From Dryomyza anilis (taxonomy: Eukaryota > Arthropoda > Insecta > Diptera > Dryomyzidae), in contig OX638130.1 of assembly GCA_951804985.1 (NCBI GenBank), positions 116,697,593-116,761,592 on the forward strand: a stretch of 64,000 nucleotides of DNA, written 5' to 3'. Every line of letters begins with the position of its first letter. The stretch's first letter is position 1. The translations under genes and the position numbers were made by a program. This document shows positions 10,312 through 22,325 of this stretch, one piece after another. The notes beneath the pieces are model-generated. The model ran no database searches. It had not been told where the DNA came from and worked only from the letters and a program-made list of their open reading frames with translations.

Positions 10312-11890
10312 TCAGGGACCGCAAAGAACCGGAATCGAAACCGGTACCGGAATTTTAGAACGGGAACTGTTTCGATTTTTAAAACAGGAATCGGAATCAG
10401 AATCGGAACCGGAACCGGAATCGAAATCGAAATCGGAACCGTTATTTTAAAAAATGTGTGGAATCGGAATCCGAAACGGAACCCGCTATTTTAAAAATCT
10501 TGAAACCGTAGTTGATTTTTCAGAGGGTTTGAGTCCCTGTCAGGGGCCAAAAAGAACTGGAATAGTTTTGATTTTTGAAATCGAAACCGTTATACAGAAA
10601 AATTGTGAAACCGGAACCTATATAATTTTATTTATTGGCACCGGAATCAGAACCGGAATCGAAATCGAAATCTAAATCGGAACCGTTATTTTAAAAAATG
10701 TGTGGAACCGGAATCCGAAACGGAACCCGCTATTTTAAAAATCTTGAAACCGTAGTTGATTTTTCAGAGGGTTTGAGTCCCTGTCAGGGGCCAAAAAGAA
10801 ATGGAATAGTTTTGATTTTTGGAATCGAAACCGTTATACAGAAAAATTGTGAAACCGGAACCTATATAATTTTATTTATTGGCTCCGGAATCAGAACCGG
10901 AATCGAAATCGGAACCGTTATTTTAGAAAATGTGTGTGAACCGGAACCGGAATCCGAAACGGAACCCGCTATTTTAAAAATCTTGAAACCGTAGTTGATT
11001 TTTCAGAGGGTTTGAGTCCCTGTCAGGGGCCAAAAAGAACTGGAATAGTTTTGATTGTAGCCGCGGTAGCTCAGTGGTTAGTGCGTTGGACTGCGAGCCG
11101 AAAGGTCCCCGGTTCAAGCCAGGACTGGGGCTAACAACTTCTTTTCATAGAAACATTTTTCTATACCGCGCTACCTCTCGTCAGTAAATGGCAAACCTAC
11201 GAGAGTAAAACCATTGCCCATGAAAAAGCTCTCACCCGCCGTTCGGATTCGGCAATAAACTGTAGGTCCCACCACTTTGAGTACAAATATAATACGCACA
11301 GCTCAAAATGGTGAGAGAGCTCGGCCGAAGTTCTACACAGGACTGTAGCGCCAAACTATTATTATTATTATTAGTTTTGATTTTTGGAATCGAAACCGTT
11401 ATACAGAAAAATTGTGAAACCGGAACCTATATAATTTTATTTATTGGCACCGGAATTGCTATTTTAAAAATCTCGGAGCTAGAACCGGAACCGATATTTC
11501 AAATAGTTTGAGTCCCTGTCTCGACCGCAATAAACCGGGATAGGAACCGGGATTTTTGGAATCAGAATCGGAACCAGAATCGAAACGTTATTAAAATAAA
11601 TTGTGGAACCCGAATCTACATAATTTAATTGGTTGGAACCGGAATTTGCAAATTTAAAAATCTCACAACCAAAACCGGAACCGATATTCCAAATGATTTG
11701 AGTCCCTGTCTACACGGCAAAGAACCGGGATCGCAGCCGTTTCGATTTTTGGAATCGTAACCGGCATCGGTTCTTTTATTTAAAAAAATTGCGTGGAACC
11801 GGAACAGAACTTATATAATTATTTTGGTTAGAATCGAAAACGTTTATTTTTTATCTTAGAAGGAGATCCGAAACTGATATTCTAAAGGGT
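10312..11890. repeat. tandem repeat (about 170-244 bp) rich in GGAACCGGAATCG
   Basis: The landmark GAGTCCCTGTC occurs at 10531, 10775, 11014, 11510 and 11700, spaced 244, 239, then (after removing the SINE insertion) about 170 and 190. Each unit is dominated by reiterated GGAACCGGAATCG words plus GAAACCGTTATACAGAAAAA and TATATAATTTTATTTATTGG segments. Plus-strand ORFs at 10454-10675 and 10698-10994 are near-identical repeats of each other and are regarded as repeat-derived. Confidence 0.85.
11046..11382 (+). mobile_element. tRNA-derived SINE with TTA tail and 11-bp target duplication
   Basis: The 5' head (11057-11128) has an A box in GGTAGCTCAGTGGTTAGTGC and a B box in GGTTCAAGCC, the internal RNA polymerase III promoter of tRNAs. 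It is followed by an unrelated body (to about 11355) and a TTA/ATT tail. The 11-base word TAGTTTTGATT at 11046-11056 is repeated exactly at 11372-11382. The adjacent tandem-repeat units show the same site unfilled. Body words ATGGCAAACC, ACGAGAGTAAAA and GTTCGG recur in the copy at 33545. The SINE depends on an unidentified LINE for movement. Confidence 0.9.
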
Positions 11891-12120
11891 CCCTGTTTAT
11901 GGTAATGCGTTCAAATTTATACTCTTTTTATCTGTTGAGTAGTAAAAATATCCATAAAATAGGCCTTTTATATAATTGTTTCAATATTTCCGAAACTTAA
12001 ATCGCTGTAACCGTAAAATCAAAACCATTTAATAGAACTAAACAATTAATACACAATTGAGCTGCCAATACAACAGATAATCGAAGTCTGCCCCCTTCAA
12101 ACATAATTTCAATAAATCCT
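11890..12120. other. short A+T-rich spacer
   Basis: No gene or repeat recognised. Confidence 0.5.
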
Positions 12121-12404
12121 CAAATTAGCAGCACAGCTGTCAACAAACTCTGATTTGGCCAATGACTGACCACTCGCAGCCTCAAGGCAAATACGAAATA
12201 CGCAATTCCAAAAATGAGCAGAAAAACTTTTTCCACAACTAATGATGATGCGATATGTGTTGCTATAGTTTCAATCGACAACTCATCGCCAACACTTCGA
12301 AATTCACTGAATGCCATTGTAATTGATCCTATTTCGATTGTAGGACCTATTTTCGTGAATAGACTCAAACTTTGTGCACTGATTGAACTGGCATCAAAAG
12401 GCAT
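12120..12404 (-). CDS. possible 94-codon ORF with one hydrophobic segment (unrecognised)
   Basis: This ORF lies in one of the few repeat-free, mixed-composition stretches. It reads as an ordinary-looking protein, with a mixed N-terminal 60 residues, then a hydrophobic segment VFLLIFGIAYFVFALRL (about residues 60-76) and a short polar tail before TGA. Upstream in frame there is a stop at about 12444, so it cannot extend far without an intron. A 65-codon plus-strand ORF overlaps it, so open frames here may be chance. I recognise no family. It could be a small membrane protein, an exon, a relic or noise. Confidence 0.2.
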   Translation of the reverse strand: MPFDASSISAQSLSLFTKIGPTIEIGSITMAFSEFRSVGDELSIETIATHIASSLVVEKVFLLIFGIAYFVFALRLRVVSHWPNQSLLTAVLLI

Positions 12405-13380
12405 TAAATAGGTCGAGTTTATGCCACCGACGCGCCGTCGCCGTCACCGCTGCAGGCACTCGAGCTGACCTTTTGCGTTTCGTGATTGGCAATATATGAT
12501 ATGGATGAGCCCACAATACAGTGACTGAGCCATAAAAACGTAATTTATACGTGATAAATAACTACGTTTTAGCCCAGAGCGACAGCAACGCATTGTCAGT
12601 GTTCTACCATTCCACATATGCTCTAAATGTGTTCGTGTCTCTGTGTTTGTGTGTCTAAAAGAATCCTATAAAATCCACATGAAAAAGTCAAAACTATTGA
12701 AAAATCGAAATATCAAAAATTGTAAAATTCGTTTTGCGAAATCGCATTAACAGTTGCCTGCAAAATTCCAAACGACATACAGTATAATGATGAGTCGACA
12801 ATTTCGCTTTCATTAGGCTTGACAGGATGTAACAGTGCCAGCCAAAAAGGACTTCCGTTTGTTCATTCGTTGTGGCACCAGCCGTGATGTGTCTCGTCTG
12901 TCATTATCAGTGACTCGGTCCGGTCATTTTCCATTGACCCATTGTTCAACTTGTTGTTGTTGTTGTGAGTATACTCATCGCCACTGTGATATATTTGTGC
13001 GTTCCGGAAATATATAAAAATCTATGTGAGTCATGCGTTTTAAATTTTTCCTTTTTCCAGTCAAATGCTAGTTTATGGCTTTGGCAATGCCATTTAAATT
13101 GTATTAATTTTGAAGGACAGGGATTGGTGTTGGTGGGGGTACTGTATGTGAAATTGCACAAAAAGGTAACGAAATTGTACTAAATCAGAATTAAGTTAAT
13201 TTTAGAAGAAAAAAAAAATCAGTTTTTCGATTTAAAATATTTTAGGAGATGCTATAAGGGGTATAAATGTTAAAATACGAAATGTTTTTTTAAATAACAG
13301 AGATATATTAAGAATAATTGTAATTTTAATCGGATTAAAAAAAATGATAAATTCTTGGAAATTGTAAAGCCAGTAGTTTA
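12405..13380. other. mixed-composition then A+T-rich DNA, no gene seen
   Basis: 12410-12620 is relatively G+C-rich with GCCGTCGCCGTCACCG and the palindrome CGTAATTTATACG nearby (ACGTAATTTATACGTGATAA); it may be regulatory. The remainder to 13380 holds short TTG and GT runs and nothing else recognised. Confidence 0.35.
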
Positions 13381-14700
13381 CCCATAATTTAGTGATAAAA
13401 GATATCACAGTGATTAAAATATTGCAGTGATAATAAATAGCACACCGATAAAAAATATACTCAAAAGAAATATCATTAAATTTAAACAAAATATTCACTA
13501 CGATAGCACTTATCACTGTGACAAGAATATCACTTTCAAAATTAAAAATATCACATTAATAAAAATTTACTACAATTAAATATTATCACTGTAATAAAAA
13601 TATAAAATTTAAGTTTTGACTAAATTTTAATTTTTCACTCATAATTTAGATTTTGGCCTAAAACTATCACAGTGATGAAAAATGTCACAGTGATTAAATA
13701 TATTACAGTGATAAAAAAATATCGCAGTGATAAAAAAAATCACAAAATTATGAAATATTTGAGTGATAATAATATGTGCTGAAAATATCAATAAGATAAA
13801 AAATATCACTGCAATAAAAATATCACTGTGATAAAAAAATACAGTGATACAAAATATACTGAGAAGAAATATTACTAAATATTTCCCATCATTTTAACAA
13901 AAATTCACTGCGATAGCACTTATCACTGTGACAAGAAATATCCCTACGATTAAAAATATCACATTCATAAAAATTTCACTAAAATTTAATTTTTCATTCA
14001 TAATTTCACAGAAAAATGTCACAGCGATAAAAAATATTACAGTGTTAATAAATATCGCAGTGATAAAAAATATCACAATGATATGCAATATTAGAGTGAT
14101 AAGATATATCACTGTGCTAAAAAATATCACAGCGATAAAAAATATCACTGCAATAATAAAATATCATTGTGATAAAAATCACAGTAATAAAGAATTACAA
14201 TGATAAAAAATATCGCAGTGTAAAAAATATCACAGCGATAAGAACTAGCAGAATTATAAAAAATATACTGAGAACAAATATCACTAAATATTTCTCAGCA
14301 TTTAAACAAAATATACACTGTGTTAGCAAAAAAAAAATCTCTACGATTGAAAATATCAAAATAATAACAAAATTTAATACAATTATATATTATCACTGTA
14401 ATGAAAATATGTCAAATTAAAAATTGTTTAACATTACATTTTTCACTCATTATTTAGTTTTTAGGCAAAAACTATCACAGTTATGGACAATGTCACAATG
14501 ATAAAAATATCACAGTGATTAAAATTGTTGCAGTGATAAAAAATGTCAAAATGATAAAAAAAAGAACTGAAAAAAATATGATAAGAAATATTACATTGAT
14601 AAAAATATCACAGCGATAGAAAATATCACAGTGATAAAAAATATCCCCTTGATAAAAAAATATCACTGCGTCAAAAATTACTGTGAAAAAATTACTTATT
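13380..14700. repeat. 18-19-bp minisatellite (ATCACAGTGATAAAAAAT) with 410-bp higher-order period
   Basis: ATCACAGTGATAAAAAAT-like words repeat every 18-19 bases, for example CAGTG at 13688, 13706 and 13725. A longer landmark (CACTGCGATAGCACT and variants, preceded by AAACAAAAT) falls with its GATAGCA/GTTAGCA at 13501, 13911 and 14321, exactly 410 apart each time, so three higher-order copies exist. ATCAC-N-GTGAT is itself palindromic. ORFs encoding reiterated Lys/Asn/Ile/Thr are repeat products. Confidence 0.85.
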
Positions 14701-16315
14701 TAATTTCAACGTCATAATTATGATGGACATGTGGAAATTCATTTTAATATATTTTATAAAATATATTTAGGAATTCAGTGATATATTCTTTTTTTAATTC
14801 AAAGACTTTCTGCTTTAAATAAAACCATTGTGTAGCACTTACACAACATATTTTTAAAAACATTAAAAATACGAAAACTTTAAGCTAAATTTGAAAAATG
14901 TTTCATGTTGAATTTAAAAAATCCTAAATCGATAAAATTTCATTCTCCAAAATTAGATATTAAATCTGCATATAATAGAATATATTAAACACACTGTACG
15001 CAGTTTGATTTTAGCTTTTAGCTACTCGAACAATGAACCCGAGTCTCGAGTCTGTTTGAGATACTAATTCGGGTACAATTTGTACCAATAAAGGCGCAGT
15101 ATGTAAGAGCCACAGAGAGGGACATAGCAGACAAATGTATAAAAATGAAAGAGCAAACAATAAAATAGGTAAATCAATGGACTGCATTTCAACAACACCA
15201 ACATCATTCATTCAATTACGGTCATTCATGAAAAAATTTCAAATCTCTTCTACTTCGCTGTCATCTATTTTGACACACCATTCGAGACACATGTAATGCA
15301 TTATCGTTAACGATACAATGTATAGTTATAAAGATATCTGTTCGATGTTGTTGTTATTGTTTGTGTATCGGTCTATGCAAAGTGACCAGCCTCAAATTAG
15401 TTCAAATCATAAAAGTCTGGCTTAAATGACCCTGCTTTTCGTAATGAAAGTCGAGCATTTTCACAAATTTATCGACTTTATCAGCGACATTAATGATAAC
15501 GACAGTTTTTCGATGTGGTTTTTATGGGTTTCTTCAAATATTTTTTTCGGTTTTAGTATCGGAAACACTTCAAAGTGATTGAGACATTGTCTTGAATCTC
15601 GATAAGCCGATGGCTCATTTGACATTTGATTGAGGAGAACTTGTTAAAAAATGCATTAAAATTGAAATTGAGGAAATGGTTTTTCTAATTAAAAATAGAG
15701 AAATATTTTATGTTGCAAAGAATACTTTCAAAAAATTAAAATAGTTGCTTTAAATTTTTTTTTTTTTTCAATACTTAAACTTTCATTTTTTTATAAAATT
15801 TAAAAAAATTAAACAAATTTCTACATATTTTATGCAAGCAGCTTTGTATTTTTGTTCAAATTTATAAAAATTAAAAATAATTCTTCTTAAGCCTCTCATA
15901 AGCCAACTACAAAAAAAAAATACCAGTCTGTTGTTGGTCTCGATGACCTTTCTTTAATTACAACGTCATTTGGTGGTAACTGGTTTCGCGCCAATGCATC
16001 GGCGGCTTAAGCCGCGTGGGTGTTTTTTAGTGACTTAATTATTTTAAATTAAAGTCAAGCCATGGCAGCAGCACAGCATCAAGTGTTGGTCTGTCTTTCG
16101 TTTGGTCTACTGTGGGATGGCGTGGCGTTTGTAATTTTGAATAATTGTGAAAAATTACGAAATTTATTATTATTAATACTTTATGTAAACAGCTTGTTAA
16201 TTTATTTCCTTTTTTTGTTGTTGTTGTTTCTCTGAAAATTAATGCTGTCCAATTAAAATATAAAAATAAAAAATTAATTCAGAAAAAAAAAAAAAGCTTT
16301 TTTAGAGTTAACAAA
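14700..16315. other. non-repetitive A+T-rich DNA, no gene seen
   Basis: No gene supported. 15000-15630 and 15930-16130 have mixed composition and could hold regulatory DNA; 15640-15900 is a poly(A)/poly(T)-rich low-complexity stretch. Confidence 0.4.
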
Positions 16316-17225
16316 AATTTAATTTTTATAGTAAAAATTTAGTTTTTAATTAAAATTTGAATTTTTAGTTAAATTTTGAATTTTTAATGAAAAATTGAAT
16401 TATTAATTGAGAAATTGATTCTTTTAGTTAAAAATTTCATTCTTAGTGCAAGATTTAATATTTGTGAAAAATTGAATTTTTAATTAACATTTGAATTTTA
16501 GTTAAAAATGGAATTCTTAGTTAAAAATTAAATTTTTAGTGTAAAATTGAATTTTTAGTGAAAAATTGAATTTTTAGTGAAAAATTGAATTTTTAGTGAA
16601 AAATTGAATTTTTAGTGAAAAATTGAATTTTTAGTGAAAAATTGAATTTTTAGTGAAAAATTGAATTTTTAGTGAAAAATTTAATTTTTAGTGAAAAATG
16701 GAATTCTTAGTTAAAAATTAAATTTTTAGTGTAAAATTGAATTTTTAGTGAAAAATTGAATTTTTAGTGAAAAATTGAATTTTTAGTGAAAAATTGAATT
16801 TTTAGTGAAAAATTGAATTTTTAGTAAAAAATTGAATTTTTAGTAAAAAATTGAATTTTTAGTGAAAAATTGAATTTTTAGTGAAAAATTGAATTTTTAG
16901 TGAAAAATTGAATTTTTAGTGAAAAATTGAATTTTTAGTGAAAAATTGAATTTTTAGTGAAAAATTTATTTTTTAGTAAAAAATTGAATTTTTAGTGAAA
17001 AATTGAATTTTTAGTGAAAAATTGAATTTTTAGTGAAAAATTGAATTTTTAGTGAAAAATTGAATTTAAAGTGAAAAATTGAATTTTTAGTGAAAAATTG
17101 AATTTTTAGTGGAAAAATTTAATTTTTAGTGAAAAATTGTTTTTTTAATTTTTAGAGAAAATTTGAATTTTTAGGAAAAATTGTACTTTTTAGTGAAAAA
17201 TTAAATATTTTATTAAAAATTGATT
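16315..17225 (+). repeat. 19-mer minisatellite, block 1
   Basis: The unit GAATTTTTAGTGAAAAATT is repeated head to tail, nearly perfect between 16540 and 17110 and decayed at both edges. Each unit contains AATTTTT-AGTG-AAAAATT, a 7-bp stem with a 4-base loop. The unit contains TAG and TGA, so no frame is open. Confidence 0.95.
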
Positions 17226-17400
17226 TTTGTATCTAATCTCTAAATGTTTACTGGAAAATAAAAAAAAATAGATTAATATCAATCAACATATTTTATCATG
17301 GACAATTTAAGCACGATCAGTTTTCCAATTCGTGCTTTTAATTATTTCATTTAATAATTAATAATCCACATATAACTCCAGCACAACTTCAAACAGATCG
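17226..17400. other. A+T-rich spacer
   Basis: Nothing recognised. Confidence 0.5.
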
Positions 17401-18130
17401 AAGAACCTGATTTATGGCGGCACACTTTGCCGCCTTCCAAGGCGGCAACAAAGGGTCAATAAATGCATTCGATGCGGCAGCAACAGTTGCTGTCTCGTAG
17501 CCGCCGATGCCGCAGCCGGTCACGTTTCTATCAGCTGTTGATGGGCGCAAATCAGAGCAGCAACCATAACAGTGTAGAATTGGTTGAAAGAACCAATTCA
17601 AAGTCCAAAAGCGCCCCGATTATGATTGATCTGGTGGCTGAAAAAGGCGCGCGCGATCACACGAACACGTTGTGCATTGCTGCCTGCGGCGCAGCAACAG
17701 CAATTACTACAAAAACCTAAACACAATCAGCAGCAGCAACAATTGAAGAACCCAACATGAAAAAGCGTTGCATTTTACAAAAAAAAAATCTGAACAAAAA
17801 TACAAAACTGAGTGTGCGATCGATCGATAGACGGATCGGATCGTCGATCGAGTGTATCGCTTTTAGTTGCTGCTTGCAACGCACGTAGTCATTGAACGCC
17901 AGCAACATTGGTGGCAGCGAATTGGCAGCAACTCAAACCAACCGTACAAATGGTTGCAGTCAGTTCGGCCGCAGAACGATCGCCGATCTCAAGACATTCC
18001 TATGCAGCAGGTGTTTAGCATAAGTAATTGATATTCAGCATGGCTACAACAGCAACAGCAATAGCAGCAATATACAGAAGAAAAATCAAAACACAGCAGA
18101 AATTCAAAGAACCTGCTTTACGCGTTCTAA
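17400..18130. repeat. mixed-composition CAG/CAA- and GATC-rich region
   Basis: Scattered CAGCAGCAAC runs, a perfect 9-base inverted repeat at 17577-17599 (GAATTGGTT, GAAAG loop, AACCAATTC) and a cluster of GATCGAT/GGATCG words at 17815-17855. An 85-codon plus-strand ORF (17463-17720; Arg/Ser-rich start, then MGANQSSNHN) is open, but an antisense ORF overlaps it and no family is recognised. This might be regulatory DNA or an untranslated exon. Confidence 0.3.
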
Positions 18131-19180
18131 CAACACATTAACCCATTAACAACTCCTGGGTGGAGTAATACCCAATATTAGAAAAAATCTAGCTAAAGCC
18201 TGATTAGAGTTATCGGGAATTGGTTTTCGTGAACAGACAGAGGAGGAATACGGCTATTTTATATTAAATTTTAGATTATATAGTAACATGCTTTGCGTGG
18301 TAGTTAATGGCTCAAAAATAAACAAATTTACAAAGTCCGAAATATTACTTGGAATAGGCTCAGAAAAATTGGACAGTGGAAATATCGAAAAAACCACTTG
18401 GTGTCTAAAGCTTGAGGTGTTATCTATTTTACAAAATAATTGTAAATAGGTGGGAACATTCTACATGAATGATTTATTAATGGTATTAAAAAACTCTTCA
18501 AATATGAATTTTTTTAGGAAAAATTCGGGATTTTATAAGGAAAAATTATGAAATAAATCAATTTGGTTGGAAAAATATGGAGAATGAGGATTTCTGTAGT
18601 AAATTCTCATTAAAATGGGACGTTTTAATCGGTTCCTCAGTTTTAAATGGGTTAAAAGACACTTGCAAAAGGCAGCAAAAAAAAGATCAGCGAAGAAAAC
18701 ACAATTCTCAGCAGCTGTTGCTGCCAAAACAGTGTTTTAGCCAACTGAGGATCGTTGCGGCAGTAGATACGTTTCTTGGCGAGGATCGTTTCGGTTCCAT
18801 TCTTTGTTGCATTTTTTTGTTTTTTACAGAGGCTTTACCCTCTATTGCTTTGTTGTATATGTATGTTGCTCGCTTCAATTTAACTCTTCGCTCAGTGATC
18901 TTGGTAGACGTAGCAACTTAGTAGGGGCGGAGGTTCTGCAACAGATTTTTGCAGCAACCAAAGCAGTTTCATTGCTGGCCACCACAGATGTGTAAAAAAT
19001 CACAAACCAGTTCATAGTAATAATAACAACTATAACAACTAACAATGATCCGCAGGTGATCCTGCATTTGCTAATATTTTACGGCAGATCAGAAAATTAT
19101 GGCATTGCTGTAGTGTGTAAAATTTAAATGTTGCTGATATCCTTGTGACACAAATAAAATGTTAAAATGCAGCTTAGACT
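18130..19180. other. no supported gene
   Basis: Mixed composition at 18650-19000, where a 114-codon plus-strand ORF (18577-18921) is open, but it has an odd composition, no recognisable domain and an overlapping ORF in another frame, so I do not call it. The rest is A+T-rich. Confidence 0.35.
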
Positions 19181-20345
19181 AAAGCAGCGACAAGATCAGC
19201 AGCAATATTAGTGCAAGATCAGTGTAAAATCGGTGTAAAATCAGTGAATTATTTGAGCAAGATTGGTGCAAGTTGATCGAAAGATTGCTGAAAGTTGACT
19301 ACAAGATTGCAGCAAGTTGACTGCAAGATTGCTGCAAATTGATTGCAAGATTGCTGCATAATAACTGCCAGATTGCTGCAAGATCAATGCAATATTACTG
19401 TTTTATTACTTTAACATTACAGCATAATCGCGTCCAGATCGCGTTTAAAATTGCTCACATGATCACGCAACAGATCATCATCATAGAACAGAAATGCTTC
19501 AGTTTATTTAGTCTTTTTATTATGTTAATTATTCATAAAGCATGATCGGGAACTGATAATGAAAATTTTCCTTATCTTAACCCGATCAATTACAAGTCCC
19601 AGACAATGAGATACTGAGTATGTCAAAATCACTTCGATAGTATTCCAAGATAAAAAATATATCACTTCCATATTACTTCTTTATCACTGCAACAATACCG
19701 AATATCTTTACAAGATCACCGCAATATCACTGTAATAGTACTGCAATATCAGTGCAAAATCTGCGCAATACATGTATAATATTATTGCAAGATCACAGAA
19801 ATATCACTGTAACAATATTTCCAGATCTCTGGTTTATCACGGAAAAGTCACCGCAATATCACTGTATTAATACTACAAGATGACATCAATCAATACTCAA
19901 TATCACCGCAATATCACTGCAATAGTACTGCAATATCAGTGCAAAATCTGCGCAACACCTATACAATAGTATTGCAAAATCACAGAAATATATACCTAGT
20001 ATATCTTTACAAGATCACCGCAATATCACTGCAATAGTACTGCAATATAAGTGCAAAATCTGCGTAATACCTGTACAATAGTATTGCAAGATCACAGAAA
20101 TATCACTGTAACAATATTTCCAGATCACTGGTTTATCACGGAAAAGTCACCGCAATATCACTGTATTAATACTGCAAGATCACATCAATCAATACTCAAG
20201 ATCACCACAATATCACTGCAATAATACTACATGATCATCGCTATAGCATCACAGGATAACCAGAATATCACCACAATAACACTCCTTTATCACTGCAATA
20301 ACACTGGATGATCACAGCAACATTCTTTGTAAGATCACTGTCAAG
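19180..20345 (+). repeat. ATCACTGCAATA-type repeat with 300-bp higher-order period
   Basis: Short 11-13-base words such as AGATCACCGCAATATCACTG, GTACTGCAATATCAGTGC and AAGATTGCTGCAA are reiterated. The landmark ATCTTTACAAGATCACC recurs at about 19703 and 20003, and flanking text (TTTCCAGATC...GGTTTATCACGGAAAAGTC) follows in both, giving a 300-base higher-order unit. The first 200 bases are a diverged GATTGCTGCAAGTTGA version. Confidence 0.8.
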
Positions 20346-22325
20346 TTTGTAACTTGAAGCATTTACTAAAGTTATTAATTTATATTATTAAGCGATAAAC
20401 TGCAATTGGAATTTACAAATCATCTGCAGTACAAATAACAATAATAATAACAATAAAATCAGCAATAATAAAATAACAAAATAGTGCTGCACCTAGGTGA
20501 TCCGATTGTACGATTCTGCACAAACGTTAAACCATCGAAGCAACTATAAAAAAAAATCAACACATTCAACCAGAACCAGAGCAATCGGTGATCTTGTCAA
20601 ACAAACGTAGAGCACAAACCTAGAAATAAACTCAATTAGAAAATGTGTCCAGATCACCATCGATTCTTCGTTGTCCGTGAAGGTCGTAATATACTTTAAT
20701 ATGTGGTACCATCGTCGTCGCTACAACGGCAGCGCATTAAGTGATCGCGCGTTTTTCCCATAATTTGCACGATCGGCAGTATTTTGGCAGCTGCTGTTGC
20801 GGACTCTTCTATGCTATGGATGTTGTGATCGTTGGCACTCGTTGCAAACTGTGGGGGTTGCGCCTCATCTTGCAAGATCGTGGCCGATTTTGCCAGACGT
20901 TGGCTCGGCAGCTGCTGCCGGCGGCTTTTAGTGGCTTGACAGTGGCTTTATAGTGGCTGCTGGCACTGATTGCCATATGAGGTATATAGAATAAATATAA
21001 AAAAACTGAAAAAAAAAACAGCGTAACATGGACGCGGTGGGAAGCCTATTAAAATTGCAACAACATGCATGTTATTATATTATATAGTATGTTGCTAATG
21101 CAACCTGCTGTTGCTTCCGTTGAGTTGGCAGCAGCAAAAACAACAAAAACAACCAGCAGCAATGAACGCATGTTGGCGCTGGCACAGTGCACAGTATTTA
21201 ACAAATAAATGATGAGGCGTGGCAGTGGCAACAACAACAGGAATAGCAAAAACTAGCGCAGCAGCTATTGCTGTGGTAATTTCTCGAGTTTTCGCAGCAA
21301 TTTTTGTGGACAACATTTTCTCAGACGCAGCAGCCGCAGCAATAATTACAATTGTGCTGATTAGCATCTTTATATGAACTGTTGTTGTTGTTGTTTTTTA
21401 GCCTTTTGTTAGCAACATGTTGCTGTTAACAATTGTTGTTGCAAGGTGTTTTGCACTTTGTAATTTTGTGGTTGATTGAAAGCGCGCAGAGCAAGCCTGC
21501 GGCTGCTGTTGTTGCTGCTCTTGTTGCCAATGTTGCTGCTGCTGATGATGCTAATGTTGCTGTTGCTGCTGCCGCTGTAAATTGCCAGTTTTAAGTTGTT
21601 CAATTTGTTGCTATTTTTATGACTTTCTTTATGCGATGTTGGGAACTAATTGCAACACCAACAGCAGCAGCAACATCATCTAGAGCAGCAACACTATGCG
21701 TCACAGCAATAACAATAGCAACTAGAATTTATTGCATTTTATAAATTCATCGACATGTTCGACATTTTTATCGACGCAGTTTTATCGTCGTTATTTCGGT
21801 TACCTTCGCAGGTAATGCCCTCGGTAATGTGTTGCAAGTGTTCGCAATTATGTGCAACATGTCTGCGCTCGAATTTCACTAGATTGCGCTTAATTAAGGG
21901 TCTTCAACGGAGGATGATCCATGGCATAAATCATGCTGCGGACGTTGTCTGAAAATCGCCGATTGTTGTTCGCACGGATTAGTATCAAAAGTTGCTGCTG
22001 CTGTTCTTAATGAAAAAAATACCATAAAATGCACTCAATAGTCTGTTTAATTTTTATTAATAGTAAAATGAAATCGATACAAAGCCCACCATGGAGAGTT
22101 CTTCGCTTAATATTGTCGATATCCTTCGCGTAACGATCTCATAACGATCTTGCAACGCGATCGTAAAAGTCAATTTAAATCGATCCATTTTGGTAATGTT
22201 CAGGAAATGAAAATTTTTATTTGCGTAGCAATTTCCAAGATACATATTTAATAAACATGTTTAGAAAATAGTTTCAGTTTTATGCTGATGGACTGGAGAA
22301 TTCAGAAAAAGTCTTTAAGAATAAA
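20345..22325. repeat. opa-type CAG/CAA-rich region, no gene seen
   Basis: Numerous GCAGCAGCAAC and TTGCTGCTGC runs (21110-21420, 21500-21580, 21655-21720). 20700-20960 is the most G+C-rich part and appears single-copy. ORFs of 60-90 codons occur on both strands and are largely triplet-repeat products. Possible regulatory DNA or untranslated exon, not resolvable from sequence alone. Confidence 0.35.

Noticed and set aside
10454..10994. Two near-identical plus-strand ORFs (MCGIGIRNG / MCGTGIRNG starts)
   Set aside because: They are consecutive units of the roughly 240-bp tandem repeat; similarity follows from the DNA repeat.
11057..11128. Functional tRNA gene
   Set aside because: It has A and B boxes but no complete cloverleaf, and is joined to a body, a TTA tail and target duplications, so it is a SINE head.
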